Shown here: one piece after another, positions 25,171 to 33,337 of the stretch | Layout of the letters: each line of letters starts with the position of its first letter | How positions within the stretch are numbered: position 1 is the stretch's first letter | NCBI RefSeq assembly: GCF_014198605.1 | Contig: NZ_JACIHU010000004.1 | Length of the DNA: 64,000 bases | Direction: 5' to 3' (one strand) | Origin: Rhizobium etli_C | GTDB lineage: Bacteria > Pseudomonadota > Alphaproteobacteria > Rhizobiales > Rhizobiaceae | Program-made: the position numbers and the translations under genes | The notes under the pieces: model-generated | The model's database searches: none | What the model was told of the DNA's origin: nothing | What the model saw: only the letters and a program-made list of their open reading frames with translations

Positions 25171-25611
25171 ATTGTTTTCTCCTGTTAGCATGCTCAAACG
25201 ATCTTTGACTGTCGCGCCAAAGACCCGCCTCGTAGAAGCGAACAGCAAAAGCACAGGAAGCAATCTTCTGTTTCGAAAAACGTGAAATCCACCCCTAGAT
25301 TCCGAAGTTCGAGACCTGTTCTTATACTGCCTGACCAAAAACCACTACGTCATGCTCCAGGCGATGGCCCCAGTTTAGACATTGAAAAATCAAAACTGAG
25401 GGACTTGGAAGCAGTACGATTGTAATTCACAATCAGAATTCTACTTGCATTTTCAAATACCATCGTTTGGCCGAAAGGCCAATTATTATTTGTCGTTTTT
25501 CTTGAGAAAAAATGGCCGACGAAGAATTATAGGACTTTAGGCCAAGCTTTACTCACAGCTTCCTGTGCATAAGTCAGACGTAAAACAGGTTAAGATGGCA
25601 ATAGCAACCCC
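25171..25611. other. AT-rich region upstream of mucR
   Basis: A 440-bp gene-free stretch, markedly AT-rich between 25370 and 25570. It contains a perfect TTGGCC-GAAA-GGCCAA hairpin (25467-25482) followed on the plus strand by a T-rich tail, and a CACAG/CTGTG mini-hairpin near 25555. It surely includes the mucR promoter; a plus-strand small RNA ending near 25500 is possible. Confidence 0.5.
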
Positions 25612-25944
25612 TCAACGTTCGCGCATATCATCGCATACCGAGATGGCGCCGAGATCGTGTCCCGAACGATGGGCTGCCCTGGCCAGCAGATGGGCGGAAA
25701 CCGGCGCCGTCAGCAGGAAGAAGACGAAACCGGCAAGGGCGCGGGCGATAACCGCCGGGTCCTGCGAATAGAGGCCGGCGGCAAAGAGCAGCAGGCCGGA
25801 GCCGACGGTGCCGGCCTTCGAGGCCGAGTGCATGCGCGTATAGAGATCGGGCAGCCGGACCAGGCCGATGGCCGCCGCAAGGGCAAAGAGCGCACCGGCA
25901 ACCAGCAGCAGCGCGGTGACGGCTGCGACGAGATAAGCCATCAT
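25612..25944 (-). CDS. mrpG: Mrp/Pha cation:proton antiporter subunit G
   Basis: A 110-residue protein with three TM segments and the MrpG signature GLVRLPDLYTRMHSASKAGT. It is the last gene of a leftward seven-gene operon, and its ATG overlaps the stop of subunit F (ATGA). Mrp complexes exchange Na+ or K+ for H+ using the membrane potential; the rhizobial Pha systems serve alkaline and K+/Na+ tolerance. Confidence 0.92.
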   Translation of the reverse strand: MMAYLVAAVTALLLVAGALFALAAAIGLVRLPDLYTRMHSASKAGTVGSGLLLFAAGLYSQDPAVIARALAGFVFFLLTAPVSAHLLARAAHRSGHDLGAISVCDDMRER

Positions 25945-26288
25945 CGTCCCTTCCTCCCTGCCCGGCGCGTCTTTGCGCCGCCCTTGGCTGCGGACGCCGA
26001 TGGCGGCGTGTTGCCGCGCGACAGCACGAAGCGGGCGAAGGCGACGGTCGCCAGGAAGCCGACGAGGCCGAGCGAGATGGCGATATCGATATAGAGGGAA
26101 AACCCTGTTTTGACCGCGATGACGGCGATGAAGCCGATGGCGATGCCGGTCAGCATGTCGAGGGCGAGGATGCGATCCGGCAATGTCGGGCCGGCAACGA
26201 CGCGCCAGACGGTCAAAAGCAGCGCCAGGCCGAGGATGACGAGGGCAGCCGCGGATGCGACGGCGACGATGGCGGCAGGCGTGATCAC
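25941..26288 (-). CDS. mrpF: Mrp/Pha antiporter subunit F
   Basis: A 115-residue protein with three TMs and the MrpF motif GPTLPDRILALDMLTG. A short basic C-terminal tail (AKGGAKTRRAGRKGR) extends into the cytoplasm and is longer than in Bacillus MrpF. It overlaps both neighbours by 4 bp (E stop with F start, F stop with G start), so it is part of one tightly coupled operon. Confidence 0.92.
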   Translation of the reverse strand: MITPAAIVAVASAAALVILGLALLLTVWRVVAGPTLPDRILALDMLTGIAIGFIAVIAVKTGFSLYIDIAISLGLVGFLATVAFARFVLSRGNTPPSASAAKGGAKTRRAGRKGR

Positions 26289-26758
26289 CGAAAAGCCTCC
26301 ATGATCTTGCGTTCGAAACCACTAGCAATGCCGCGTCTTGTCGCCTCCGGATCGGAGCAATCGAGCGCGTGGACATAGAGCGTGCGGCGATCCGACGAGA
26401 CATCGACGGAAAGTGTGCCGGGTGTCAGCGTGATGAGATTTGCGAGCAGGGTGATCTCGAAATCGCTGGTCACCGTCAGAGGAAAGGCGAAGATGCCTGG
26501 CTTCAGTTTCATATCCGGCGAGAGAACGGTGAGCGTGACCTTCCAGGCCGACAGCGACAGTTCCTTGAGGAAGAGGGCAATGAGCGACAGCACCAGGCGG
26601 GTGCGACGCAGATATCCCCTGCCGCCGAAGGGTTCGCGGATGACGGCCAGCGCCAGGGCCGCCAGCAGGAAGCCGAAGACGAAATTATGCAGCGAGGCGC
26701 TGCCGGTGACCGTGACCCAGGCGATGGCGAGCAGCAGGTTGAAGACGAAGGCGATCAC
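26285..26758 (-). CDS. mrpE: Mrp/Pha antiporter subunit E
   Basis: A 157-residue protein. Start GTG at 26758 overlaps the subunit D stop (GTGA), which decides the start. N-terminal TMs are followed by the soluble MrpE domain, with TVLSPDMKLKPGIFAFPLTV and LANLITLTPGTLSVDVSSD. This subunit supports assembly of the complex. The next gene (F) overlaps by 4 bp. Confidence 0.9.
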   Translation of the reverse strand: MIAFVFNLLLAIAWVTVTGSASLHNFVFGFLLAALALAVIREPFGGRGYLRRTRLVLSLIALFLKELSLSAWKVTLTVLSPDMKLKPGIFAFPLTVTSDFEITLLANLITLTPGTLSVDVSSDRRTLYVHALDCSDPEATRRGIASGFERKIMEAFR

Positions 26759-28308
26759 CGCTGAGCTCCTTGCGGGAAGACCGAATGGAGATAGGCCTGG
26801 GGATCGGCAAGGCCGGCGGCGGCCGCTTGCGACAGCGCCAGCAGCCGTTCCGGCAGGATGCCGAAGCCGATGGTAAGCACGGTCAGCGCGGCCAGCGGCA
26901 GGCCGGTGCGCCAGGAGGGTTTCGACGGCGCGAGCGCCATCGGCGCGGGGCGCCAATAGGCAAGGAGGAAGAGGCGGCCGAAGGCGATCGTCGTCAGGAA
27001 CCCGCCGGCAAGCATTGCCGCCGCCAGCCACCAGGCACCGCTATCGAGCGCGGCCTTGACGAGCATGACCTTCGGCCAGAAGCCGGAAAAGGGCGGAAGG
27101 CCACAGCCGGCAAGGAAGAGCACGAGCGACAGCGCGGTGAAGCCGCCGCTTTGCCGATAGAGCCCGCCGAGATCCGACAGGCAAAAGCCGCCGCCACGCC
27201 GGCCGATCTGGCCGGCGGCAAGATAAAGCGCCGTCATCAGCACCATGGAATGAAGCGCGTAGAAGACCGCGCCGCCGATGCCGCCGGGATTGCCGAGCGC
27301 GACGCCGGCAAGCATGTTGCCGATGCCCGATATGACGACATGGCCGAGCAGCCTGCGGATGTCGTTTTCGGCCAGAGCGCCGAGCGCGCCGACGAGAATG
27401 GTTGCGGCGGCCGCGAGCGCGATCACAAGGCTGAGTTCGGCACGTTCGGCCGGCAGCAACATGATCATCACCCGGATCAGCGCGTAGATGCCGACCTTGG
27501 TCAGCAGGCCGGCAAACAGCGCCGAGACGGTGATGCGCGGGGTATGATAGGCGGCGGGCAGCCAGAAATTGACCGGGAAGGCGGCCGCCTTCATGGCGAA
27601 GGCTAGCAGGAAGAGGCTTGCCAGCGACATCAGCGGCGCCGTGCCGCCGATGTCCCTCGCCTTCCCGGCAATATCGGCCATGTTGAGCGTGCCGAAGACG
27701 GCATAGAGAATGCCGACGCCGACCAGGAACAGGGTCGTGGCGATCAGATTGAGCACCGCATATTTCAGCGCGCCGTCGATCTGCTGCCGTTCCGAACCGA
27801 GGATGATCAGCCCGAAGGACGAGATCAGCAGCACCTCGAACCAGACATAGAGATTGAAGAGGTCGCCGGTGAGGAAGGCGCCGGTGACACCGGCCATCAG
27901 CAGCATGAGCAGCGGAAAGAAACCGTATCGGCGGCCACTTTCGCCGATATCGGCCAGCGCATAGATGCCGCCAGCAAGGCCGGCAAGGGCTGCGGCGAAG
28001 GCCATCAGCGCACCGAAGAGATCGACGGTGAAGGCGATGCCGAAAGGCGGCAGCCAGCGCCCCATCACCATGGTCAGCGGCCCTTCGGCCGCGACTTTGG
28101 CAAGCAGCGCCGCATCCATCAGCGCCAGGCCCGCAAGGCCCGAAATGGCCAGCCAGGCCTGCAGCCGGGGATAGGCGCGCACCATCAGCAGCACAGCGCC
28201 GAGCGTGATGCAATGGGCGACCGGCAGGATGGCAAGCCAATGACCGATCGGTACCGGGGCGGTGACCAGGGCGGCGGCGAGATCGACGGTGGCGGTGGGA
28301 GCGGCCAT
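26755..28308 (-). CDS. mrpD: Mrp/Pha antiporter subunit D
   Basis: A 517-residue NuoL/M/N-like subunit with about 14 TMs. Conserved elements include FNLYVWFEVLLISSFGLIIL (Glu in TM5) and FPVNFWLPAAYHTPRITVSA (Lys and His region of the proton channel). It is homologous to Complex I antiporter-like subunits and carries part of the ion path. Its start lies 64 bp after the C stop, the only real gap in the operon. Its stop overlaps the E start. Confidence 0.93.
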   Translation of the reverse strand: MAAPTATVDLAAALVTAPVPIGHWLAILPVAHCITLGAVLLMVRAYPRLQAWLAISGLAGLALMDAALLAKVAAEGPLTMVMGRWLPPFGIAFTVDLFGALMAFAAALAGLAGGIYALADIGESGRRYGFFPLLMLLMAGVTGAFLTGDLFNLYVWFEVLLISSFGLIILGSERQQIDGALKYAVLNLIATTLFLVGVGILYAVFGTLNMADIAGKARDIGGTAPLMSLASLFLLAFAMKAAAFPVNFWLPAAYHTPRITVSALFAGLLTKVGIYALIRVMIMLLPAERAELSLVIALAAAATILVGALGALAENDIRRLLGHVVISGIGNMLAGVALGNPGGIGGAVFYALHSMVLMTALYLAAGQIGRRGGGFCLSDLGGLYRQSGGFTALSLVLFLAGCGLPPFSGFWPKVMLVKAALDSGAWWLAAAMLAGGFLTTIAFGRLFLLAYWRPAPMALAPSKPSWRTGLPLAALTVLTIGFGILPERLLALSQAAAAGLADPQAYLHSVFPQGAQR

Positions 28309-28372
28309 CAGATGTGGCCTCCGGGATGCCCAGCAGGGCAGAGGGGGGTGAGCATCCGCACCGACATTCGCA

Positions 28373-28750
28373 TCAATACCCCAATGGCGGCAGCGGCCGG
28401 TCGTCGGGCTCGGCGGCGCGCATCTCGCTGGTGTCGTCGGTGCCGAGATCCTGATAGGCGCGGTAGGTCAGCACCAGCAGGAAGGCGAGGAAGGAGAAAG
28501 AAATGACGATCGCCGTCAGGATGAGAGCCTGCGGCAGCGGGTTGGCGGTGCCGGCGGGCAAGGCGTCGAGACCCGCCGGGATGATCGGCGGCACCTCACG
28601 TGTCAGCCGGCCTGATGTAAAGAGCAGCAGGTTGACCGCATTGCCGAGGATGGCGATGCCGAGCATGATGCTGATCGAGAATCTCGACAGCATCAGATAG
28701 ATGGCGGCGGCAAAGAACAGGCCGACGAGGATCGCAAGAACCGGCTCCAT
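28373..28750 (-). CDS. mrpC: Mrp/Pha antiporter subunit C
   Basis: A NuoK-like protein of about 125 residues with three TMs and motif IMLGIAILGNAVNLLLFTSG, plus PLPQALILTAIVISFSFLAF. The ATG at 28750 overlaps the subunit B stop (TGATG); a GTG one codon upstream is an alternative. The C-terminal tail is acidic and Pro-rich. Confidence 0.92.
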   Translation of the reverse strand: MEPVLAILVGLFFAAAIYLMLSRFSISIMLGIAILGNAVNLLLFTSGRLTREVPPIIPAGLDALPAGTANPLPQALILTAIVISFSFLAFLLVLTYRAYQDLGTDDTSEMRAAEPDDRPLPPLGY

Positions 28751-29169
28751 CACTCCACCTCCTTTTCTTCCAATGCCAGCGCTATCGAGGTGATGGCGCC
28801 GAGCACGACGAGATAGACGCCGACGTCGAAGAGCATGACGCTCGACAGCGGCACTTCGAGGCCGAGAAGGTTCGGATAGATCCAGAGGCCGGTCAGGAAG
28901 GGAACGCCGAAGAGGATGGAGAGAAGACCGGCCGCGGTCGACAGTAAGAGACCGCAGCCGGCAATCGACAGGGGATGGAAGTACAGGGCGCGGCGAACGG
29001 CGGCGACGCCGCGGGCAATGCCGTAGATCGCCAGTCCCGAGGCGGCGATCAGCCCGCCGATGAAGCCGCCGCCCGGCTCGTTATGGCCACGCAGCAGCAC
29101 GAAGACGGAAAAAAGCAGCATCAGCGCGGTGAGGAATGGGGCGACGGTGCGGAAGATCAGGGTGTTCAC
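28750..29169 (-). CDS. mrpB: Mrp/Pha antiporter subunit B
   Basis: A 139-residue protein from GTG 29169 (VNTLIFRTVAPFLTALMLLFS). It has four TMs and the MrpB signature GHNEPGGGFIGGLIAASGLAIY. The start is 4 bp downstream of the subunit A stop. An in-frame ATG at 29214 lies within subunit A and is less likely. Confidence 0.9.
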   Translation of the reverse strand: MNTLIFRTVAPFLTALMLLFSVFVLLRGHNEPGGGFIGGLIAASGLAIYGIARGVAAVRRALYFHPLSIAGCGLLLSTAAGLLSILFGVPFLTGLWIYPNLLGLEVPLSSVMLFDVGVYLVVLGAITSIALALEEKEVE

Positions 29170-29173
29170 GTCA

Positions 29174-31540
29174 TCACTCTCCTGCTCCGACCGCATCCGG
29201 ATCATTGGCGGCAAGCTTGCGCTCGCTGCCGGCGCGGATGCGGATCAGCGCCAGGATGGCAAGGCCGGTCACGGCGACGACAGCGATTTCGCCGAGCGTG
29301 TCGGTGCCGCGGAAATCGACGATGATGACGTTGACGACATTGGCGCCGTGGGCGATCGATTTGGAATAGGCGTTGAAGAATAGTGTCAGCGCGTCGTTGA
29401 ACGGCAGCTGCGTTGCCCGCAGCAGCAATAGCGAAAAACCGAGACCGCAGACAAGCGCCAGCGCACCGTGCAGGAGCCTGCGCCCGGGCGAGCGCCGATC
29501 GTCGGGAGAGAGCCGAAGCCTGGTCATGACCAGGGCGAGGATGACCACGGAAAGCGTTTCAACCATGAATTGGGTGAAGGACAGGTCCGGCGCGCCGAAC
29601 AGGAGGAAGATGACGGCGACGGCGAAGCCCTGGATGCCGAGCGAGACGATCGCCGTCAGCCGGTCGCGGGCGACGAGCACGGCGGCAAGGCCGAAGGCGG
29701 CGATCAGGAACACCGCCCATTCATACAGCCTGACATCTGCCGGCCAGGCGGGAAGATGCGGCAGTTCGCCATAGAGGATCGGGGGAATGATGAGGATGGC
29801 GGCGAGGCAGAGGAAGGTGCAGGCGACATAGATCTCCAGCCGCCCCGGCTGGACTACGCGGATGAGGCGGCCGGCGAAACGGACAAGGCCTACCATGGCG
29901 AGGTCGAAACCATGGTCCGGCCCGCGCCCGGCCGCGCGCAGAAAAACCGCCATCCAGAAACGTGTCCGATCGAGCTGCCAGTAGACGCCGATGCCGAGCA
30001 GCACGGTCAGCAGCGAAAGGGCCAAGGGCAGGCCGATATGCGGCGCCAGCGAAATGGAAATCTCAACCGGGGTCCCGCGGATCGCTGCTGCGATCGGCGA
30101 GGACAGAGCGGCATGGGTGAAGCTCGCAAAAATCGCCGATAGCAGGCCGATGACGGCGAGAACGGCCGGGCCGAGCCAGAGCAGGACGGGCGCCTCATGC
30201 GCGGCTTTCGGCGTCTGCGCTGGCCGGCCGAGGAAGGGTTTCAGCGCAACGGCAAAGGCGACGGCGAACATCAGCGCGTTGCCGAAGACGGCGATCGCCG
30301 TGAACGTGATGGCGCGGATGTCGCCGCCGGCGAGCGCCGTATAGATCTCCTCCTTGGCGAGAAAGCCGAAGAAGGGCGGCAGGCCGGCCATGGAGAAGGC
30401 CGCGGCAAGGGCGATGATCCAGGTCAGCGGCATCGCCCGCCTGAGGCCGCCGAGCCGGGTGATGTCACGCGTGCCGGTCTCGTGATCGATGATGCCGGCG
30501 ACCATGAAGAGCGCCCCCTTGAACAGGGAATGCGCCACCAGATAGAGCGCCGCCGCCGCCACCGCGTGGTCGGAGCCGAAGCCGATCAGCATGACGAGCA
30601 GGCCGAGCGAGGAGACGGTGGTATAGGCGAGCTTGAGCTTCAGGTCGGTCTGTCGGATGGCAAGCGCCGTGCCGACCACCAGCGTCAGCCCGCCGAAGAA
30701 GGGCAGAAGGATTTCCCAGGCGGGCGTTGCGCCCATGACCGGATTGAGCCGCATCAGCAGATAGACGCCGGCCTTCACCATGGTGGCCGAGTGCAGGTAG
30801 GCCGACACCGGCGTCGGCGCTTCCATGGCGTTCGGCAGCCAGAAATGAAAGGGAAACTGCGCCGACTTGGTGAAGGCGCCGCCGAGCACCAGAATGAGGG
30901 CCGCGAGATAGAGCGGGCTTTCGCGCAGCATTTCGCCCGACCCGATCAGCTGCGACATCTGCGTGACGCCCGATATGTTCCAGAGGATGAGCAGGCCGGC
31001 AAGCAGGCAGAGCCCTCCCCCGCCGGTGACGACAAGCGCCTGCAGGGCGGCGCGACGGGCCGCCTCGCGCTCGTGATCGAAGCCGATCAGCAGGAAGGAG
31101 GTAATCGACGTCAGCTCCCAGAAGACGAAGAACATCAGGAAGCTGTCGGACACGACGATCCCGAGCATCGCGCCCATGAAGAGAAAGATGAAGGAGAAGA
31201 AGCGGCCCTGATCCCTATGTCCCCTGAGATAGGCGCCGGCATAGAGCACGATCAGCGTGCCGATGCCGGTGATCAACAGCGCGAAATTGAGCGACAGCCC
31301 GTCGAGGAACCAGGAAAAGGAGAGGTTGTAGCTCGGCACCCAGGCATAACCGCCGGTGACGGTCTGACCGCGCGCGACCTGCGGAAGCAGGCGCAGAAAG
31401 TGCAGAAAGGCAAACAGCGGAGCGGCCGCCAGCAGCCAGGCGCCGTTTGCGCCGAGGATGCGGATGACGAAGGGAGCGGCAAGAGCGCCGACGAGCGGCA
31501 GACACAGGGCCAGAAATGTCAGAGCCGTGACATCGGCCAT
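29174..31540 (-). CDS. mrpA: Mrp/Pha antiporter subunit A
   Basis: A 788-residue protein. The N-terminal NuoL-like part (about residues 1-500) has FVFWELTSITSFLLIGFDHE and FPFHFWLPNAMEAPTPVSAYLHS. The C-terminal MbhD/MbhE-like part contains GAPDLSFTQFMVETLSVVIL and NVIIVDFRGTDTLGEIAVVA. This is the long A subunit of group-1 Mrp systems. It is the first gene of the operon; AGGAGGAGAC precedes the ATG. Confidence 0.94.
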   Translation of the reverse strand: MADVTALTFLALCLPLVGALAAPFVIRILGANGAWLLAAAPLFAFLHFLRLLPQVARGQTVTGGYAWVPSYNLSFSWFLDGLSLNFALLITGIGTLIVLYAGAYLRGHRDQGRFFSFIFLFMGAMLGIVVSDSFLMFFVFWELTSITSFLLIGFDHEREAARRAALQALVVTGGGGLCLLAGLLILWNISGVTQMSQLIGSGEMLRESPLYLAALILVLGGAFTKSAQFPFHFWLPNAMEAPTPVSAYLHSATMVKAGVYLLMRLNPVMGATPAWEILLPFFGGLTLVVGTALAIRQTDLKLKLAYTTVSSLGLLVMLIGFGSDHAVAAAALYLVAHSLFKGALFMVAGIIDHETGTRDITRLGGLRRAMPLTWIIALAAAFSMAGLPPFFGFLAKEEIYTALAGGDIRAITFTAIAVFGNALMFAVAFAVALKPFLGRPAQTPKAAHEAPVLLWLGPAVLAVIGLLSAIFASFTHAALSSPIAAAIRGTPVEISISLAPHIGLPLALSLLTVLLGIGVYWQLDRTRFWMAVFLRAAGRGPDHGFDLAMVGLVRFAGRLIRVVQPGRLEIYVACTFLCLAAILIIPPILYGELPHLPAWPADVRLYEWAVFLIAAFGLAAVLVARDRLTAIVSLGIQGFAVAVIFLLFGAPDLSFTQFMVETLSVVILALVMTRLRLSPDDRRSPGRRLLHGALALVCGLGFSLLLLRATQLPFNDALTLFFNAYSKSIAHGANVVNVIIVDFRGTDTLGEIAVVAVTGLAILALIRIRAGSERKLAANDPDAVGAGE

Positions 31541-31667
31541 GTCTCCTCCTCTAGCGGCCAGACAGAAAGCCGACGCAAATCGGCTCGTCTTCTGACTTAG
31601 GCGAAACGAGAGGACGTCTCAAGCGTTTTCGGTCGCCGGCCAATGCCGCGCGGAAAGTTCGAAGCGG

Positions 31668-31883
31668 TCAGGCAGCCGAGCGGGAAAGACGTGTCAGAAG
31701 CCGCATGACGCAGCCGTGCAGGACGAAGAGGACAAGCGTCAGCGGCCACAGCAGGCACGCGATGAGGCCGGCGAGACGATGGAGCGTCACGCCGTCATGA
31801 TTGGCCCAGCCTTCCAGCATCGTGACCGCGATGGCGGCCGCGGTCACGAGACCGTAGAGCAGGACGATTGCGGCTTCAAACAC
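31668..31883 (-). CDS. Small two-TM membrane protein, 71 aa
   Basis: The frame from GTG 31883 (or TTG 31886) has a GAGGAAA ribosome site upstream. Two TM segments lie at about residues 3-22 and 38-60, with a basic C-terminus (MRLLTRLSRSAA). It lies 127 bp upstream of mrpA in the same direction, so it may share regulation, but it is not a known Mrp subunit. I do not recognise the family. Confidence 0.6.
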   Translation of the reverse strand: MFEAAIVLLYGLVTAAAIAVTMLEGWANHDGVTLHRLAGLIACLLWPLTLVLFVLHGCVMRLLTRLSRSAA

Positions 31884-32071
31884 CAATGTTTCCTCAATGC
31901 ACGTAACATTAACCCTAACGGAAAACCCTTAATAGATGTAAAAGCAAGCGTCTTCCCTGAATTGCCGTATGCCGCGATTGTGGCGGCAAGACGCCGGAGG
32001 CTTGATGAAGCAAGGACGGCGCACCACATTTTCTTGCAAGATGGAACCGCCCTCGGCGAAAGGAGCACGTC

Positions 32072-32485
32072 ATGTCTGAAACTGCAACCACCGCCAAGAT
32101 CCATAAAACCGATGCCGAATGGAAAGAGCAGCTGACGCCGGAGCAATACCGCATCACCCGCCAGCACGGCACCGAGCGCGCCTTCACCGGCCCTTACTGG
32201 GATTCCTTCGAGACAGGGCTTTACCGCTGCGTCGGCTGCAACGCGCCGCTCTTCCGTTCCGACACGAAATTTGATGCCGGCTGCGGCTGGCCGAGCTATT
32301 TCGAAGCCGTGTCGCCCGATGCGGTGACCGAACATCGCGACACGACCTACGGCATGGTGCGCACCGAAATCCGCTGCGGCACCTGCGACGCCCATCTCGG
32401 ACACGTCTTCCCCGACGGCCCGCCACCGACCGGCCTGCGCTACTGCATCAACGGCCACGCCATGGTGTTCGAGCCGGGGAAATAG
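32072..32485 (+). CDS. msrB: Peptide methionine (R)-S-oxide reductase
   Basis: A 137-residue MsrB. Zn-binding pairs are CVGC and CGTC, and the substrate/catalytic motifs are GCGWPSYFEAV and GLRYCINGHAM, in which the Cys is the catalytic nucleophile. It reduces the R form of methionine sulfoxide in oxidised proteins, with thioredoxin as donor. AAAGGAG precedes the ATG. There is no signal peptide, so it is cytoplasmic. A hairpin follows the stop. Confidence 0.95.
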   Translation: MSETATTAKIHKTDAEWKEQLTPEQYRITRQHGTERAFTGPYWDSFETGLYRCVGCNAPLFRSDTKFDAGCGWPSYFEAVSPDAVTEHRDTTYGMVRTEIRCGTCDAHLGHVFPDGPPPTGLRYCINGHAMVFEPGK

Positions 32486-32486
32486 G

Positions 32487-32512
32487 CGCTCGCCTCTGGA
32501 CATCGGCGAGCG
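32487..32512 (+). terminator. Stem-loop after msrB
   Basis: CGCTCGCC (32487-32494) and GGCGAGCG (32505-32512) are perfect 8-bp arms just after the msrB stop. There is no T run, so its efficiency is uncertain. Confidence 0.5.
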
Positions 32513-32928
32513 GGCGATCCCGCAGGCAGGAGAGGCCGATGGCGCCCGACCTCACCGTTCGAACCGGGGGAGACGCCGATCCCTAAAATTGGCTCGGCTG
32601 GCAAGAAAGACAAGTGCGTCATCAGTTGAAGCATCGTTCAACCCGACCGCGGCGTTTGCAGCGGATGCATTGCCACGACGTTGCGCCAGGGATCGACGCG
32701 ATATCGGTTTAGAACCGGTTGGATTTCACGGCGTCGATGCGCGCTTCTGGTACGAAAATCCGCCAATTTTTCCTTCGTTCCTATTGAATCGAAAGCCCGC
32801 AAAAACCAATTAATCTGCTGCCAGCCGAGCGCTGCCGAAGGGGCGCCGCCTCCTCATGGCTGATCGCAACTCGGAGGCCGCTTGGCGCAGATTGCTCGTT
32901 CAACATCGCGGTAGGGAAGGAGCGAATG
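32513..32928. other. Gene-free spacer between msrB and DUF982 gene
   Basis: About 415 bp with no convincing reading frame; short frames here have no recognisable domain. The last 20 bp carry the AGGGAAGGAG ribosome site of the DUF982 gene. Confidence 0.45.
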
Positions 32929-33228
32929 ATGAAACCCGATGTGTTCAAACAGCCTGTCACTATTTTTGTCGGCCTTGGATTTCCAGCGGAGGTCCGAACA
33001 GTCATGGAGGCGTATCGGCATCTTGCCGAATGGCCTGCGACACTCAGAGACGCCACCCATTCGATTGCCCTCAAGGCCTGTACCGCCGCACTCCGCGGTG
33101 AAATCGAGGCGGAAACCGCCCGTGGCCTGTTCGTCGCGTTTGCTGAGAAACATGATCTGATGGCGCCGGAGAGCGCAGCCGTGATGACCTCGCTTCCGCA
33201 GCGGAACAAGGAACCGAACGTTCGTTGA
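32929..33228 (+). CDS. DUF982 domain-containing protein
   Basis: A 99-residue protein. VTIFVGLGFPAEVRTVMEAY, AEWPATLRDATHSIALKACT and AALRGEIEAETARGLFVAFA are the characteristic blocks of DUF982, a family expanded in Rhizobiales with unknown function. Two adjacent ATGs exist; 32929 has the better spacing from AAGGAG. It faces the convergent DegP gene across a hairpin. Confidence 0.88.
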   Translation: MKPDVFKQPVTIFVGLGFPAEVRTVMEAYRHLAEWPATLRDATHSIALKACTAALRGEIEAETARGLFVAFAEKHDLMAPESAAVMTSLPQRNKEPNVR

Positions 33229-33262
33229 AATCTTCGGGGCATGAGCTCCCGGCGGCCGACTT

Positions 33263-33295
33263 GCCCGCTGTGTAGAAACACTACACCCAGCGGGC
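33263..33295. terminator. Stem-loop between convergent DUF982 and degP-type genes
   Basis: GCCCGCT with AGCGGGC and inner GTGTAG with CTACAC form an interrupted stem between 33263 and 33295, in the 110-bp convergent spacer. It may act for either gene. Confidence 0.5.
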
Positions 33296-33337
33296 CGGCC
33301 AGTGCGATGACATCACGAGCGGGACGCTCAACCTCAT

